The notes under the pieces were generated by a model. The model saw nothing but the letters and a program-made list of their open reading frames with translations. It had not been told where the DNA came from and did not search any database. A stretch of 16,620 nt of DNA from an uncultured Peptococcaceae bacterium (GTDB taxonomy: Bacteria; Bacillota; Peptococcia; Peptococcales; Peptococcaceae), in contig CALIQN010000021.1 in assembly GCA_938044045.1 (NCBI GenBank), positions 1 to 16,620 of the forward strand. Direction: 5' to 3'. Below are positions 8,359 through 16,294 of this stretch, piece after piece. Positions within the stretch are counted from its first letter, which is position 1. Every line of letters begins with the position of its first letter. The position numbers were made by a program, and so were the translations under genes.

Positions 8359-8796
8359 TTAGTCCCTAGTACACATTTGCTGGTCATCAAAAATTGGTGG
8401 TAGCAAAAAGTACTTATCTTCTATCTTAACTTGAGCATACAGTAGTCCATCTTTATGGTAGTAGCCTTTAAAGCTAGGATAGCCATTCAATCGCTTTAGT
8501 ACCTCATCAGGCAAAACACTAAAATCATAATCTCTTAATGCCCCTGCACCAATAAAGCGCTTGGTTCGGTAAGCTTTGATTTCTTTTTCATATTTTTTAC
8601 AAAACACCTCTTGTGCCGTTTCATACCATTTGACATCACCATCATCAAGGGCATAATATCGGTCATAACCTGCAATCCATGAAATATGGACACAGAGCAA
8701 GTGCTTACCTATTTCCGGACAAAACCCTATCGCAAAGAAAAGTTCTCTGTTGACACTTTGCTTTTCTATGTTTATTTTCTGTAGTAAAACATTCAT
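8359..8796 (-). CDS. Uncharacterised 145-aa protein
   Basis: The ATG at 8796 has an AAGGA site eight nt upstream and lies 16 bp after the stop of the DKNYY gene. A longer in-frame start at 8835 would overlap that gene and has no good site. The protein begins MNVLLQKINIEKQ and appears soluble. It has three to four cysteines and an aromatic segment HISWIAGYDRYYALDDGDVKWYE near residues 37-59, then a C-terminal beta stretch (GYYHKDGLLYAQVKIEDKYFLLPP). I do not recognise the family. Size and setting are compatible with a small immunity-like protein, which is only inference. Confidence 0.85.
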   Translation of the reverse strand: MNVLLQKINIEKQSVNRELFFAIGFCPEIGKHLLCVHISWIAGYDRYYALDDGDVKWYETAQEVFCKKYEKEIKAYRTKRFIGAGALRDYDFSVLPDEVLKRLNGYPSFKGYYHKDGLLYAQVKIEDKYFLLPPIFDDQQMCTRD

Positions 8797-8812
8797 GTCA
8801 ATTTTCCTTATG

Positions 8813-10654
8813 CTAGCCTTGCCGTCTATTAACATTATCGAGATATAACTGCTCTTGTTCTTCTGTAATCAACTGAGAAGATAACAGCTCCGCACAAAAA
8901 CGCTCTCCTCTTTCTATTTCTTCAGCACAACCACTCCATAAGGCGAGTTGTATGATAGCAGAATTGAGCTTTTCATGACAAGGGCAGTATTGTGCCGTTG
9001 TTTGAATCAAGGTCATCAACTCATTTTGTATCTCATCATACCCAGCCATAATTTTTTCTGCCTCTTCTGAGGTATGCCAGTCCATCTTATCCAGTCTATC
9101 TGATTTCTGCTGAAGGAGCAGTAAGGCTTTGTCATAGGCGTTTAGGATTGGATTGAATGATTGAGAAACTGTCATCTTCCCTTCATCAAGTGAATCACCT
9201 CTTGTATAAGCTTGTTCTGCCTTTTTCTTTCTATACACCCTAATACCTTTTCTAAGGACAAGCACCAGTACAATAAATAATAGATAGCTATATTTAGGTA
9301 GTCCATATCGTACAGTTGCCGTTAACTGGACTTCTCCAGAAAGTGCTTGCATTTTTTTCTGGTCGATAAGTTCTCTTAGCCTATCAACATTGATTTGATC
9401 GGCATCTGATAATAACTCAGTCAATGCATCTTTATCAATAATCTCAAACACCGTATCATTGACCAGTTGCTCGTTACCTAAACTATCAAAATAATAATAT
9501 TTCCCATTTTTAGTCCAAACGGAGCCAAAAGTACCTAGACCAATATCTTTTATTTTTTTCCAACCCTCTTTTTGGTCAAAATACACCACTTCTGTATTCT
9601 TTGAATATAATTTTTGCCCATTAGATTTGGTGCGACTAAAGGTTTCAAAGGCATGGAGAAAGTACATATTTTCGTCATCACAAAATACCGTGTCGGTTAA
9701 ATGCTTGATTTTTCCTTTAAAGTCATTATCCCCTATTTTTTCTTGTTTCTTGGTTTTTGAATTGTAGAAATACACACCATCACGAGCAACAAATATTAAA
9801 TTATAGCTATGCGCACTATTGTTTCCGATAATTTCATAGGGTGCAGATTTTTCATCCAATCTATAGGTACCATGAAAAACTTCACCATTTTTTCTATCAT
9901 ATAGGAAATCATCACCTTGACTGACAGAAACAAGGGTCAAATCTCCAGTATTTTTAATTGGCAAAAGCGTATTTTGATAATACACATTGGTTTTATCACA
10001 AAAATACTCTCCTGTTTCCGATACTGCCTTTAGGGTCTCTTTATCAGCATTTTCAAGTGCTTTACCCTTATAATAAATCTGTGTGCCATCTGTTGCAAAA
10101 AATATCATAGAATTAAATGGCTTAATGGTTTTTTCTGTGTCCAGTTTTTGATAGGGATAAATATAGGCCTGCGGTTTCTTATCCTTAGAAAAACTATAAA
10201 GCATAATTTGAAACGCTTCCATAAGGACTGAAAGGTCAGGATTTCTCTCTGAAAGCACCGAGCAAAAATAACTATTCTTGCCATCACTATAGTAACCCTT
10301 GCCAATTGCACGCACTGATTTAGGGTCTAAATCCTTAATTTTCGTATTACCAAAGTAAACATCATTTTTATCCACACCAACATGAGTATCATAATACTCA
10401 CCAGGATTGAGTAATCTAAATGTACTGAGGTCTGCATCTTCTACGAGGTAATAACCACCACTTGGAATTAGTGCGTAGAGCTTTCCATCATACTCATAAA
10501 ATATGCTATTGCCAAATCTTTTCCCCTCAAATTCAATCGCTGTATAATTATCATCACTATGGAGCATAGTGTAAAAAAGCATTAGAAATACTGCAAAAAA
10601 TAATACTATGCTAGTGATTTTAAGTAATAACCATTTTTTTCTATTTTCGTCCAA
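8813..10654 (-). CDS. DKNYY-repeat membrane protein with cytoplasmic helical tail
   Basis: The 613-residue product starts at TTG (10654), with AAAGGA nine nt upstream; the nearby ATG is out of frame. A basic N-terminus precedes helix 1 (about 10-30), then about 420 residues outside, helix 2 (about 454-468, followed by RKGIRVYRKKK) and a cytoplasmic helical tail (475-613) containing CPCH. The outer part repeats the DKNYY pattern: DKNDVYFGNTKI at 95, SDGKNSYF near 123, TDGTQIYYKGKALENAD near 188, DKTNVYYQ near 220, RDGVYFY near 291, DDENMYF near 326, NTEVVYFD near 353 and KNGKYYYFD near 382. DKNYY proteins are known as repeat families without an assigned function. The regular spacing suggests a solenoid or propeller that could bind a ligand and signal inward through the tail. 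It is the largest gene of the cluster and lies 54 bp from the gene before it. Confidence 0.9.
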   Translation of the reverse strand: MDENRKKWLLLKITSIVLFFAVFLMLFYTMLHSDDNYTAIEFEGKRFGNSIFYEYDGKLYALIPSGGYYLVEDADLSTFRLLNPGEYYDTHVGVDKNDVYFGNTKIKDLDPKSVRAIGKGYYSDGKNSYFCSVLSERNPDLSVLMEAFQIMLYSFSKDKKPQAYIYPYQKLDTEKTIKPFNSMIFFATDGTQIYYKGKALENADKETLKAVSETGEYFCDKTNVYYQNTLLPIKNTGDLTLVSVSQGDDFLYDRKNGEVFHGTYRLDEKSAPYEIIGNNSAHSYNLIFVARDGVYFYNSKTKKQEKIGDNDFKGKIKHLTDTVFCDDENMYFLHAFETFSRTKSNGQKLYSKNTEVVYFDQKEGWKKIKDIGLGTFGSVWTKNGKYYYFDSLGNEQLVNDTVFEIIDKDALTELLSDADQINVDRLRELIDQKKMQALSGEVQLTATVRYGLPKYSYLLFIVLVLVLRKGIRVYRKKKAEQAYTRGDSLDEGKMTVSQSFNPILNAYDKALLLLQQKSDRLDKMDWHTSEEAEKIMAGYDEIQNELMTLIQTTAQYCPCHEKLNSAIIQLALWSGCAEEIERGERFCAELLSSQLITEEQEQLYLDNVNRRQG

Positions 10655-10708
10655 GATTATCTTTCCTTTCCATAATTATTTTTTTATGCTTTAGCCATAA
10701 GCTAGTGT

Positions 10709-11197
10709 TTAGAAGTCAACGGTAAAAATCACTTGAAGCTTTTCTTTGAGTGCATTTTCATAAAACTCAAGAATCCCTTCACACCATCCCAAAGTATGCT
10801 CTAGTCCCTCATCATTTTTATAGGGAAAGTCCTCATCTTGAATCTGCCAAAAATTTTTTTCAATCAGTTCTTGTAAAGGATTTTGGCGAAGATAAGCCAC
10901 AATTTCACCAACATCTTCATAAGATTTTAAGGTTATCATCTCATCCTCTGTTTTTGTGAGTATCTCACCACCAAAGATAATATTCGTCGGAACACTATTA
11001 TCCTCACACCATACACCATTTCCTAGACAATACTGGATACCTTCCCAAGCCTTGTCTAATTCACAGCTCCGCACACTGCCAAATAACGCCTCTTCTATTT
11101 CTTCCAACATATAGTCATACCTTTCTTCACTTGGTACTTTGCAAAGCTTTTGAACCTCATCTTCCTCTAAGGCATATAGCATTCCTAATCTTGACAT
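10709..11197 (-). CDS. DUF1877 (YfbM-like) protein
   Basis: The ATG at 11197 follows an excellent GGGGGAGGAG site, giving 162 residues; the in-frame extension to 11230 lacks one. The start MSRLGMLYALEEDEVQKL, the central KAWEGIQYCLGNG segment, FGGEIL near residue 80 and the helical C-terminal half fit the DUF1877/YfbM family, small soluble proteins found across bacteria with unknown biochemical role. The protein is acidic and has no membrane segment. It lies 42 bp after the previous gene and 54 bp before the DKNYY gene. DUF1877 members often occur in gene clusters of small orphan or immunity-like proteins, which fits here but does not prove a function. Confidence 0.85.
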   Translation of the reverse strand: MSRLGMLYALEEDEVQKLCKVPSEERYDYMLEEIEEALFGSVRSCELDKAWEGIQYCLGNGVWCEDNSVPTNIIFGGEILTKTEDEMITLKSYEDVGEIVAYLRQNPLQELIEKNFWQIQDEDFPYKNDEGLEHTLGWCEGILEFYENALKEKLQVIFTVDF

Positions 11198-11239
11198 ATT
11201 CTCCTCCCCCTTATGACACACTGACTTCAATTATCAGCT

Positions 11240-11779
11240 TTATGCCAGTTCTATATCTAAAATCTGAATTTTCTTACCTTTTTCATCCACACAAAAAAGC
11301 GCAATATAGTCAATACCATCTCGCTTAACCTGTTTCCAAGGGATGGAGTCTCCATTTACCAAGGTTACCATATCACGCTCATCTATATCAAAACTATCTT
11401 TTTCATCCTCATAGTTAATACTATAGCCTAGCGCTACTACAAGTTTAGAGGCTGGCATTTCATAGCGCTTGAGAGGACGATTTTCTAAGGCTACCAAATC
11501 ATGTTCATCACAAAACATATTGTCATAACCATGGCGCCCACCATCAAAAATAACAAAGTTCTCGCCAGTGTCTCTATCATGTGCTACCACTAGCGCCGGC
11601 GCCTCATCACTATCTACAATATAAGGTTGCGCCTCACCTGCTATGGTAAATAGCTCCCCATAGTACCACACTTCAAGCCATTCGTTGCCAGTACTTGAAC
11701 ACAGAGTTACCATAGATTTTTCCTCTAGACCATCCTTGATATGCCCCTCTAGCCAAGTAGGATATTGCTCTATTTTCAT
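11240..11779 (-). CDS. Strongly acidic uncharacterised 179-aa protein
   Basis: The ATG at 11779 has AAGGAG nine nt upstream. The protein is soluble and very acidic (by my count about 40 Asp/Glu against about 17 Lys/Arg). Visible blocks are VVAHDRDTGENFVIFDGGRHGYDNMFC (residues about 64-90) and a C-terminal beta region ending in KIQILDIELA. The middle block, an acidic loop plus a Gly-His-Gly-Tyr turn, may be a conserved core, but I cannot name the family. High acidity and small size are common in immunity and DNA-mimic proteins. This is a general similarity and no homology is claimed. Confidence 0.86.
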   Translation of the reverse strand: MKIEQYPTWLEGHIKDGLEEKSMVTLCSSTGNEWLEVWYYGELFTIAGEAQPYIVDSDEAPALVVAHDRDTGENFVIFDGGRHGYDNMFCDEHDLVALENRPLKRYEMPASKLVVALGYSINYEDEKDSFDIDERDMVTLVNGDSIPWKQVKRDGIDYIALFCVDEKGKKIQILDIELA

Positions 11780-11835
11780 GCTTTTATGCTCCTTATCGTA
11801 TTGCTAATACCAAACTATTGAGTTCTTGAAGTGGT

Positions 11836-12075
11836 TCACTCGATAGCTTCAGTCTCTTCAAAATATTCTTCAAAATGGCGATAAACCTCCATCTCCTCAT
11901 CTGAGCCATCATAGAGCACCAAAGTGCGCTTTTCCTTTTTCTCGTTGATAAAGACGAAATGATGTTCGCCAAAATATGCCAATACACCTTTATCTACTAA
12001 AGTCCACAACTCGCCCTCTTTGAAGGTAAACAAGGCTTTTTTGATGCGATACGTTTTGCCAACTTCTAGTGTCAT
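11836..12075 (-). CDS. Small uncharacterised 79-aa protein
   Basis: The ATG at 12075 follows AGGAAGGTG with four nt of spacing. The sequence opens LEVGKTYRIKKALFTFKEGELWTL, which loosely resembles the opening of DUF3601 proteins (a small SH3-like beta barrel). It then has alternating beta strands (VLAYFGEHHFVFINEKKEKRTLVLY) and an acidic helical tail (DEEMEVYRHFEEYFEETEAIE). No signal peptide is present. It lies 48 bp after the 518-aa gene and 56 bp before the next. The DUF3601 match is weak and could be convergent. A reading frame of 64 codons in another frame covers part of it and is rejected. Confidence 0.83.
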   Translation of the reverse strand: MTLEVGKTYRIKKALFTFKEGELWTLVDKGVLAYFGEHHFVFINEKKEKRTLVLYDGSDEEMEVYRHFEEYFEETEAIE

Positions 12076-12123
12076 TTCACACCTTCCTATTCAACACACC
12101 TTATCAACTACCACTTAATCCAG

Positions 12124-13680
12124 TCAATCATCACCCTCATAAATGTATTTGCGAAGGATTTTCTTGGTTTTTTCCACAGGTAGTGGTGCATTTTCTTTAC
12201 TAAAATATTCAACAGCCACGACCTCTACAACTGCTTCATGATTATCTCGGCCTGCTGGAACAATGACAAAATCCCCAACTGCTATACCCTCATCATCTGT
12301 TAGATAGTAATAGTGCTTATAGCCTCTATCGAAGATAACACTGCAAAAAATGTAATCCGATTGACGGCGTTTTACTTGACCATAAACAAAGGGATCAAAA
12401 ATCTCTCCTCTATCATAAAGATGAACAAAAGAATCTACTGTTTCTATAAACGCTGAAAAATCATCTGGAAGACCATTTTTATCATAGCTCCCCTCGATGA
12501 TACGTTGTGGTTTTTTCTCGTAGTCTATTGTAATTTTATATTCTTGTATTTCATTTGATGTATCAATCACATCACTGGGATCGCCTTCAATATTGGTGAA
12601 GAGGTCTTGCACAGCAATCTCTTTTAGTAAACTTTCAATACTGTCCGCAAGCTCATATCTATGAAAAATATTACAGCCTGTCCCAATATTTTTTTGAATA
12701 TATTCAAGGGTTGCCGTCGCCCTATCAATTATCAGATGCTCATTATAGTCCCATACTGGAACATCTGATTTGTACCCTTCTACCTCGTTTTTTTGCTCGA
12801 TTGTCCTCATCCTCTGATAATCCAGTGTCAGTCTAGTGATAGCATCTAGCTCGATATGACCATCAAATACATACAAGCCATCTATCCAAACCGTATGACG
12901 TACAAGATCTGACAAATCTATCCCTTTATACTCAAAATTGGCACATAGTGCGCCACGAAATCTATAGGTCTTCCCCTCTGTATTGGTCAGCTCCAATATC
13001 CAATTACCAGTTTCTAAAGCAAACACTTCATTATAAGGCTTACTAAAATACGCTGTAAATGCGTCAAATAAACGCTCTAGCGCCATTTTTTGAATCTTGA
13101 ACTTCTTTTTTCGTGTCGTTTCATAAAAGTTGCTTTTTCTGAAACTATAGCCTAAAAACCACACCCATCCTTCATGATCAATAATAAGGTGTTGCTTTTC
13201 CTCCTCGTCTACCCCTACCATAAGTTGCCTAGGAATCTCATCTGATAAAATAGCAAGTTCTTTTAAGGTACCTTGAAAGACAAAAGGATTCTCCCCAGAA
13301 AGCACTGCTAATCGACTAAGTGCCAAGATAAACCACCAGCGATTTTCTTGTGCCAAAGTCTCTTCTCTAATATACGCTTGATGACTAAAATACCTGCATT
13401 GTGCATAAATCGCAGACCCAAGTAAGGCAATATCTGTGATAGCATCAATGATTTGATCCAAAATCTTATAATCATTGCTTGCTTGACCATATTTTTCAGA
13501 AAAGACATGAGCATCCTCCCACTTAAATCCAAGTCTAGCACAATCATTCGCCATAGTGTGATTACCTATCGCTATAGGATTGATGCTTGGATCACGAAAC
13601 TTATCAGCCCATTTGATGGCAAAATCATGTATTTGCCTTAGTTCAGTCACAGTAATACCCACCCTTTCTAGTCTCATCAT
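12124..13680 (-). CDS. Uncharacterised 518-aa modular protein, first gene of cluster
   Basis: Two adjacent ATGs (13680, 13677) follow AAGG directly. A GTG at 13650 with AGGGTGGG upstream would give a protein starting at VTELRQIHDFAIKWADKF and may be the true start. The N-terminal third is helical and aromatic (KWADKFRDP; QCRYFSHQAY; NRWWFILALSRLAVLSGENPFVF). Residues 225-275 form a beta segment (GNWILELTNTEGKTYRFRG; IDGLYVFDG). Residues 383-410 carry ITIDYEKKPQRIIEGSYDKNGLP. Residues 468-512 form a small barrel-like module (VGDFVIVPAG, VVEVVAVEYF, ending in PLP and KKILRKY) seen at the end of several Firmicute hypothetical proteins. There is no membrane segment. As the first gene it probably leads the operon. 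I cannot name its family or activity. Confidence 0.87.
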   Translation of the reverse strand: MMRLERVGITVTELRQIHDFAIKWADKFRDPSINPIAIGNHTMANDCARLGFKWEDAHVFSEKYGQASNDYKILDQIIDAITDIALLGSAIYAQCRYFSHQAYIREETLAQENRWWFILALSRLAVLSGENPFVFQGTLKELAILSDEIPRQLMVGVDEEEKQHLIIDHEGWVWFLGYSFRKSNFYETTRKKKFKIQKMALERLFDAFTAYFSKPYNEVFALETGNWILELTNTEGKTYRFRGALCANFEYKGIDLSDLVRHTVWIDGLYVFDGHIELDAITRLTLDYQRMRTIEQKNEVEGYKSDVPVWDYNEHLIIDRATATLEYIQKNIGTGCNIFHRYELADSIESLLKEIAVQDLFTNIEGDPSDVIDTSNEIQEYKITIDYEKKPQRIIEGSYDKNGLPDDFSAFIETVDSFVHLYDRGEIFDPFVYGQVKRRQSDYIFCSVIFDRGYKHYYYLTDDEGIAVGDFVIVPAGRDNHEAVVEVVAVEYFSKENAPLPVEKTKKILRKYIYEGDD

Positions 13681-13737
13681 CCTTACTTACATACATGAAT
13701 CTCTTCTGTGATACAGGTAATTAATACCATCTAGATA

Positions 13738-13766
13738 AGAATAAGTCGCTACAAAGAAATCTGCAA
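13738..13766 (-). promoter_or_regulatory. Possible promoter of the eight-gene cluster
   Basis: On the minus strand TTGCAG (13766-13761) and TATTCT (13743-13738) lie 17 bp apart, about 58 bp before the ATG at 13680. The -35 matches four and the -10 four of six consensus bases, so this is only a moderate candidate. A promoter is expected in this gap because a terminator (13818-13859) closes the previous unit. Confidence 0.35.
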
Positions 13767-13817
13767 GCTTTTATCTCAATAGCTTAGCCTATCTATTCTT
13801 GTCATAGTATTGAAAAT

Positions 13818-13859
13818 ACAAAAAATAAAGCCTACCGAGGATTTCTCCCCAATAGACTT
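13818..13859 (-). terminator. Terminator after the nitroreductase gene
   Basis: On the minus strand a 14-bp stem (13859-13846 with 13841-13828, four G-U pairs, loop GAAA) is followed by TTATTTTTTG. It begins 28 bp after the nitroreductase stop at 13888 and separates the redox operon from the cluster that starts at 13680. The remaining 140 bp of the gap hold only the possible promoter listed above. Confidence 0.75.
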
Positions 13860-13887
13860 AAAATAATAAACATCTATGTTTTAATGC

Positions 13888-14742
13888 TTAATTTGATAGA
13901 TAGGATATGACATAATGCATCTGCTCCGGAACAGGGAAATTGATTGCTTTTAGTTCAAATTCTCCACCTAATCCATCACTCATTGCCGTCTGATGAAAAT
14001 GTGCTAAGGCGATACCAAGATCCAAGTGTTTTATCTTTTTCATATCATCGCCTATACTGCTCTTGTAATGACAAAAGAAATGATAATACTTGCCTTCCTT
14101 AACAACTGCCCAAGGTTGAGCATTGGTTGCACTAGGGGCTAATCTCAGCATTTCAAGCGCCAGCTCATACTCTCCGGCATCTGCTTGAGTCATTGGTTTG
14201 GTAAAATCTTGCAGATAAAACAACTGATCCCATGCTTTTCTTTTCTTTGACCCAAGACCAACTCTTGTCACTTTTTCAAGAAGTGAGCGTTTTTTAGATG
14301 GATAACCAATGGGACAAATGCATGGAAATAAGCCATCCTCACGTATTTCCATGGCATCTTCAAAATTTTTTCTGCTAAATGTCGCTGCTAGCCATACGGT
14401 GCCTATCCCCATATCAGTAGCATACAATACTAAATTTTCAAATTGATAGCCCACTGCCTCCATAGCAAAGGGCTCATCTTTTACAGTCACTGCCAGAAAG
14501 TCTTTGGCACCTTTAATGGTACCATAGGTGCCAAGTTTGACATTGTCTGCACCAGAATTTTTGCTGATATACTGCACCCTAACATTGACATCAAATGGAT
14601 TGGTTAGACCATTATTAAAATCCATGAGTTTATTTTTATCTTCTACCGTTAATGCCTTTTCCTCAAAACTGCGTACACTAACACGTTTTTTTATCGCTTC
14701 TTTTACCTCAAAAGGCAATTGACTAACTGCTTGAAATGCCAT
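13888..14742 (-). CDS. Nitroreductase family protein, TM1586-type, two-lobed
   Basis: The 284-residue product starts with MAFQAVSQLP behind AAAGGA with five nt of spacing. It has RVSVRSF at 20-26 (FMN-binding start of nitroreductases), GIGTVWLAA at 112-120, and a second lobe with LRLAPSATNAQPW at 200-211. In classical nitroreductases the APSxxNxQPW motif is near the N-terminus; here it lies in the second half, as in the TM1586-like family where two half domains form one FMN flavoprotein in a single chain. Such enzymes use NAD(P)H to reduce nitro or quinone compounds in the cytosol. The gene follows the oxidoreductase by 53 bp with no clear promoter in between, so it is probably the last gene of the Rrf2 operon. 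The substrate is unknown. Confidence 0.88.
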   Translation of the reverse strand: MAFQAVSQLPFEVKEAIKKRVSVRSFEEKALTVEDKNKLMDFNNGLTNPFDVNVRVQYISKNSGADNVKLGTYGTIKGAKDFLAVTVKDEPFAMEAVGYQFENLVLYATDMGIGTVWLAATFSRKNFEDAMEIREDGLFPCICPIGYPSKKRSLLEKVTRVGLGSKKRKAWDQLFYLQDFTKPMTQADAGEYELALEMLRLAPSATNAQPWAVVKEGKYYHFFCHYKSSIGDDMKKIKHLDLGIALAHFHQTAMSDGLGGEFELKAINFPVPEQMHYVISYLSN

Positions 14743-14795
14743 CTTTATCCTTTCCTCAAATCAATACTTGACTATAGTTTCACTTATTTATTTTC

Positions 14796-15794
14796 TTATA
14801 TTGTAATAATGGTTTTACCTTTAGAGCGTCCATTGGCAACCTTATCTAAGGCATGATTAACTTCTTCAAAGGTGTAAACAGTATCTATCGATGGTTTGAT
14901 TTGTAAGGTTTCAAAAATATCAGCAACTTCCTGTAGCTGTTTTCCATTTGATTCTACAAAGATAAAATCATACGATACTCCATATTTATTCGCCATTTTA
15001 TCGAATTTTCTTCCAGCTAATCCTAGGGTAAATTGTTTCCACCAAGCTAGATTCATACGTTTAGCAAAACTTCCATTTGGCATAGCTCTTAATGAAACTA
15101 ATTTACCTCCAGATTTCATAATAGTCATTTGTTTTTCTGTTTCTGCTCCACCTAAAGTATCAAGTACATAATCAACATCTTTTAGTACTTTAGTGTAATC
15201 TGTTGTTTTATAGTCGATGAACTGATCAACACCTAATTTTTCAACACGTTCTTTGTTTTCTACACTACCATTAGTGATTACTATCAGACCTTTTGCTTTA
15301 GCGATTGGAATAGCCATACCACCTACTCCACCTGTTCCACCTGAGATGAAGATTGTTTTTCCTGATTCTGCTCCCATAAGTTCTAAAGCTTGCATAATTG
15401 TTAATGCTGTTAATGGAACTGCAGCAGCTTCTTCATCTGTTAAATAGTCTGGTACTTTAGCAATATCATCTTGATTTATTGCTACATACTCTGCAAATGC
15501 TCCGATTTTATCTAACGGTAGTCTAGAGAATACTCTATCTCCTATTTCAAAATCACCTACATTGCTTCCTTTTTGTTCAATAATACCCACTACTTCATTC
15601 CCAGCAATTTGTGGAAGTATATAAGGTACGATAATCTTAACTTCCCCACGAGAAATCATATTATCTAGTGGATTTACTCCCGCTGTTTTAACTTTTACCA
15701 ACACTTCATTTTCATTTATTGTAGGTACTGCTACTTCTCTAATTTCAAGTTCTATATTATTTTTATTATATTTTGTGTGTACTGCTGCTTTCAT
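14796..15794 (-). CDS. NADPH:quinone reductase-like MDR oxidoreductase
   Basis: The 332-residue protein has a GroES-like N-terminal domain (about 1-125, with AGVNPLDNMISRGE at 38-51 and AGNEVVGIIEQKG at 64-76) and a Rossmann domain with the dinucleotide motif SGGTGGVGG at 151-159. It contains no cysteine at all, so it cannot bind zinc in the alcohol-dehydrogenase way and belongs to the zinc-independent quinone-reductase branch of the MDR superfamily. It probably reduces quinones or reactive aldehydes with NADPH in the cytosol. The start at 15794 is 3 bp after the regulator stop, with an AGGAG site inside the regulator's last codons, which shows translational linking. It is likely controlled by that Rrf2 regulator. 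The substrate cannot be read from the sequence. Confidence 0.93.
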   Translation of the reverse strand: MKAAVHTKYNKNNIELEIREVAVPTINENEVLVKVKTAGVNPLDNMISRGEVKIIVPYILPQIAGNEVVGIIEQKGSNVGDFEIGDRVFSRLPLDKIGAFAEYVAINQDDIAKVPDYLTDEEAAAVPLTALTIMQALELMGAESGKTIFISGGTGGVGGMAIPIAKAKGLIVITNGSVENKERVEKLGVDQFIDYKTTDYTKVLKDVDYVLDTLGGAETEKQMTIMKSGGKLVSLRAMPNGSFAKRMNLAWWKQFTLGLAGRKFDKMANKYGVSYDFIFVESNGKQLQEVADIFETLQIKPSIDTVYTFEEVNHALDKVANGRSKGKTIITI

Positions 15795-15797
15795 TGT

Positions 15798-16214
15798 TTA
15801 TTTTTCTCCTATTATGTATAATTCTTTAATTAATTTTTCTAATGTTTTACTTTCAAGTTTTTTATAAAAAGCTTCTTGTGCTTCATTAAATACTGGCTGT
15901 AATAAATTTTCGATATTTAAACCAACTGGGCATTCTTTATTAGCACCTTCATGGATATTTACTAAGTATTTATCAGGATAAATGATTTGATAAATTTCTG
16001 ATAATGTAATGTCTTTAGGCTCTTTTGCCAATGTTATTCCAGTTTTTCCTTGTTGACTTTCTATTAGTCCACCTTTTTTTAACACTGCCAGAATCTTTCT
16101 AATGTGACTACTATTTGTGTTAACACTTTTAGCTAGTAGCTCCGAAGAAACTACCTTATCTGTTTCTGAAATATATATTAGTATGTGTAATGCTACTGAA
16201 AATTTTGTATCCAT
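15798..16214 (-). CDS. Rrf2-family transcriptional regulator, probable thiol redox sensor
   Basis: The 138-residue protein begins KFSVALHILIYIS, then SSELLAKSVNTNSSHIRKILAVLKKGGLI (a winged helix-turn-helix, about 23-51) and a wing GKTGITLAKEPKDITLSEIY. These are hallmarks of Rrf2 proteins of the YwnA/HypR branch. Iron-sulfur Rrf2 members carry three clustered cysteines; here only Cys95 (KECPVG) exists, so an iron-sulfur cluster is unlikely. In S. aureus HypR the equivalent region carries a redox-active cysteine, so thiol oxidation or inter-subunit disulfide formation is a plausible signal (family knowledge plus inference). AAGGAG six nt before the ATG sets the start. It is the first gene of the operon with the oxidoreductase. 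The DNA here is more AT-rich than its left-hand neighbours. Confidence 0.93.
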   Translation of the reverse strand: MDTKFSVALHILIYISETDKVVSSELLAKSVNTNSSHIRKILAVLKKGGLIESQQGKTGITLAKEPKDITLSEIYQIIYPDKYLVNIHEGANKECPVGLNIENLLQPVFNEAQEAFYKKLESKTLEKLIKELYIIGEK

Positions 16215-16273
16215 ATTTTTCTCCTTTAACTGTCTTTTTCTAAAATTATTCTAATATAACTTCCCGACTTGTT

Positions 16274-16290
16274 CTCGTATCTGATACAAG
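16274..16290. promoter_or_regulatory. 17-bp palindrome, likely Rrf2 operator
   Basis: CTCGTATCTGATACAAG is an inverted repeat around a central T, with seven of eight pairs matching and a perfect GTATC/GATAC core. It lies just downstream of the -10 box, over the expected transcription start of the rrf2 gene, where a dimeric repressor would block initiation. A second, wider repeat (ACTTGT and ACAAGT) flanks it. Confidence 0.55.
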
Positions 16291-16294
16291 TATA

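Noticed and set aside
8797..8835. Longer start of the 145-aa gene at 8835 overlapping the DKNYY gene
   Set aside because: There is no ribosome site there, while the ATG at 8796 has AAGGA at good spacing and removes the overlap.
11793..11987. A 64-codon minus-strand frame overlapping the 79-aa gene
   Set aside because: It lacks a good ribosome site, its product is unlike a folded protein, and the 79-aa frame has a clear site and a sensible sequence.
14743..14795. A separate promoter for the nitroreductase gene
   Set aside because: TATAGT is present on the minus strand (14776-14771) but no -35 box lies at a suitable distance. Read-through from the oxidoreductase gene is simpler.
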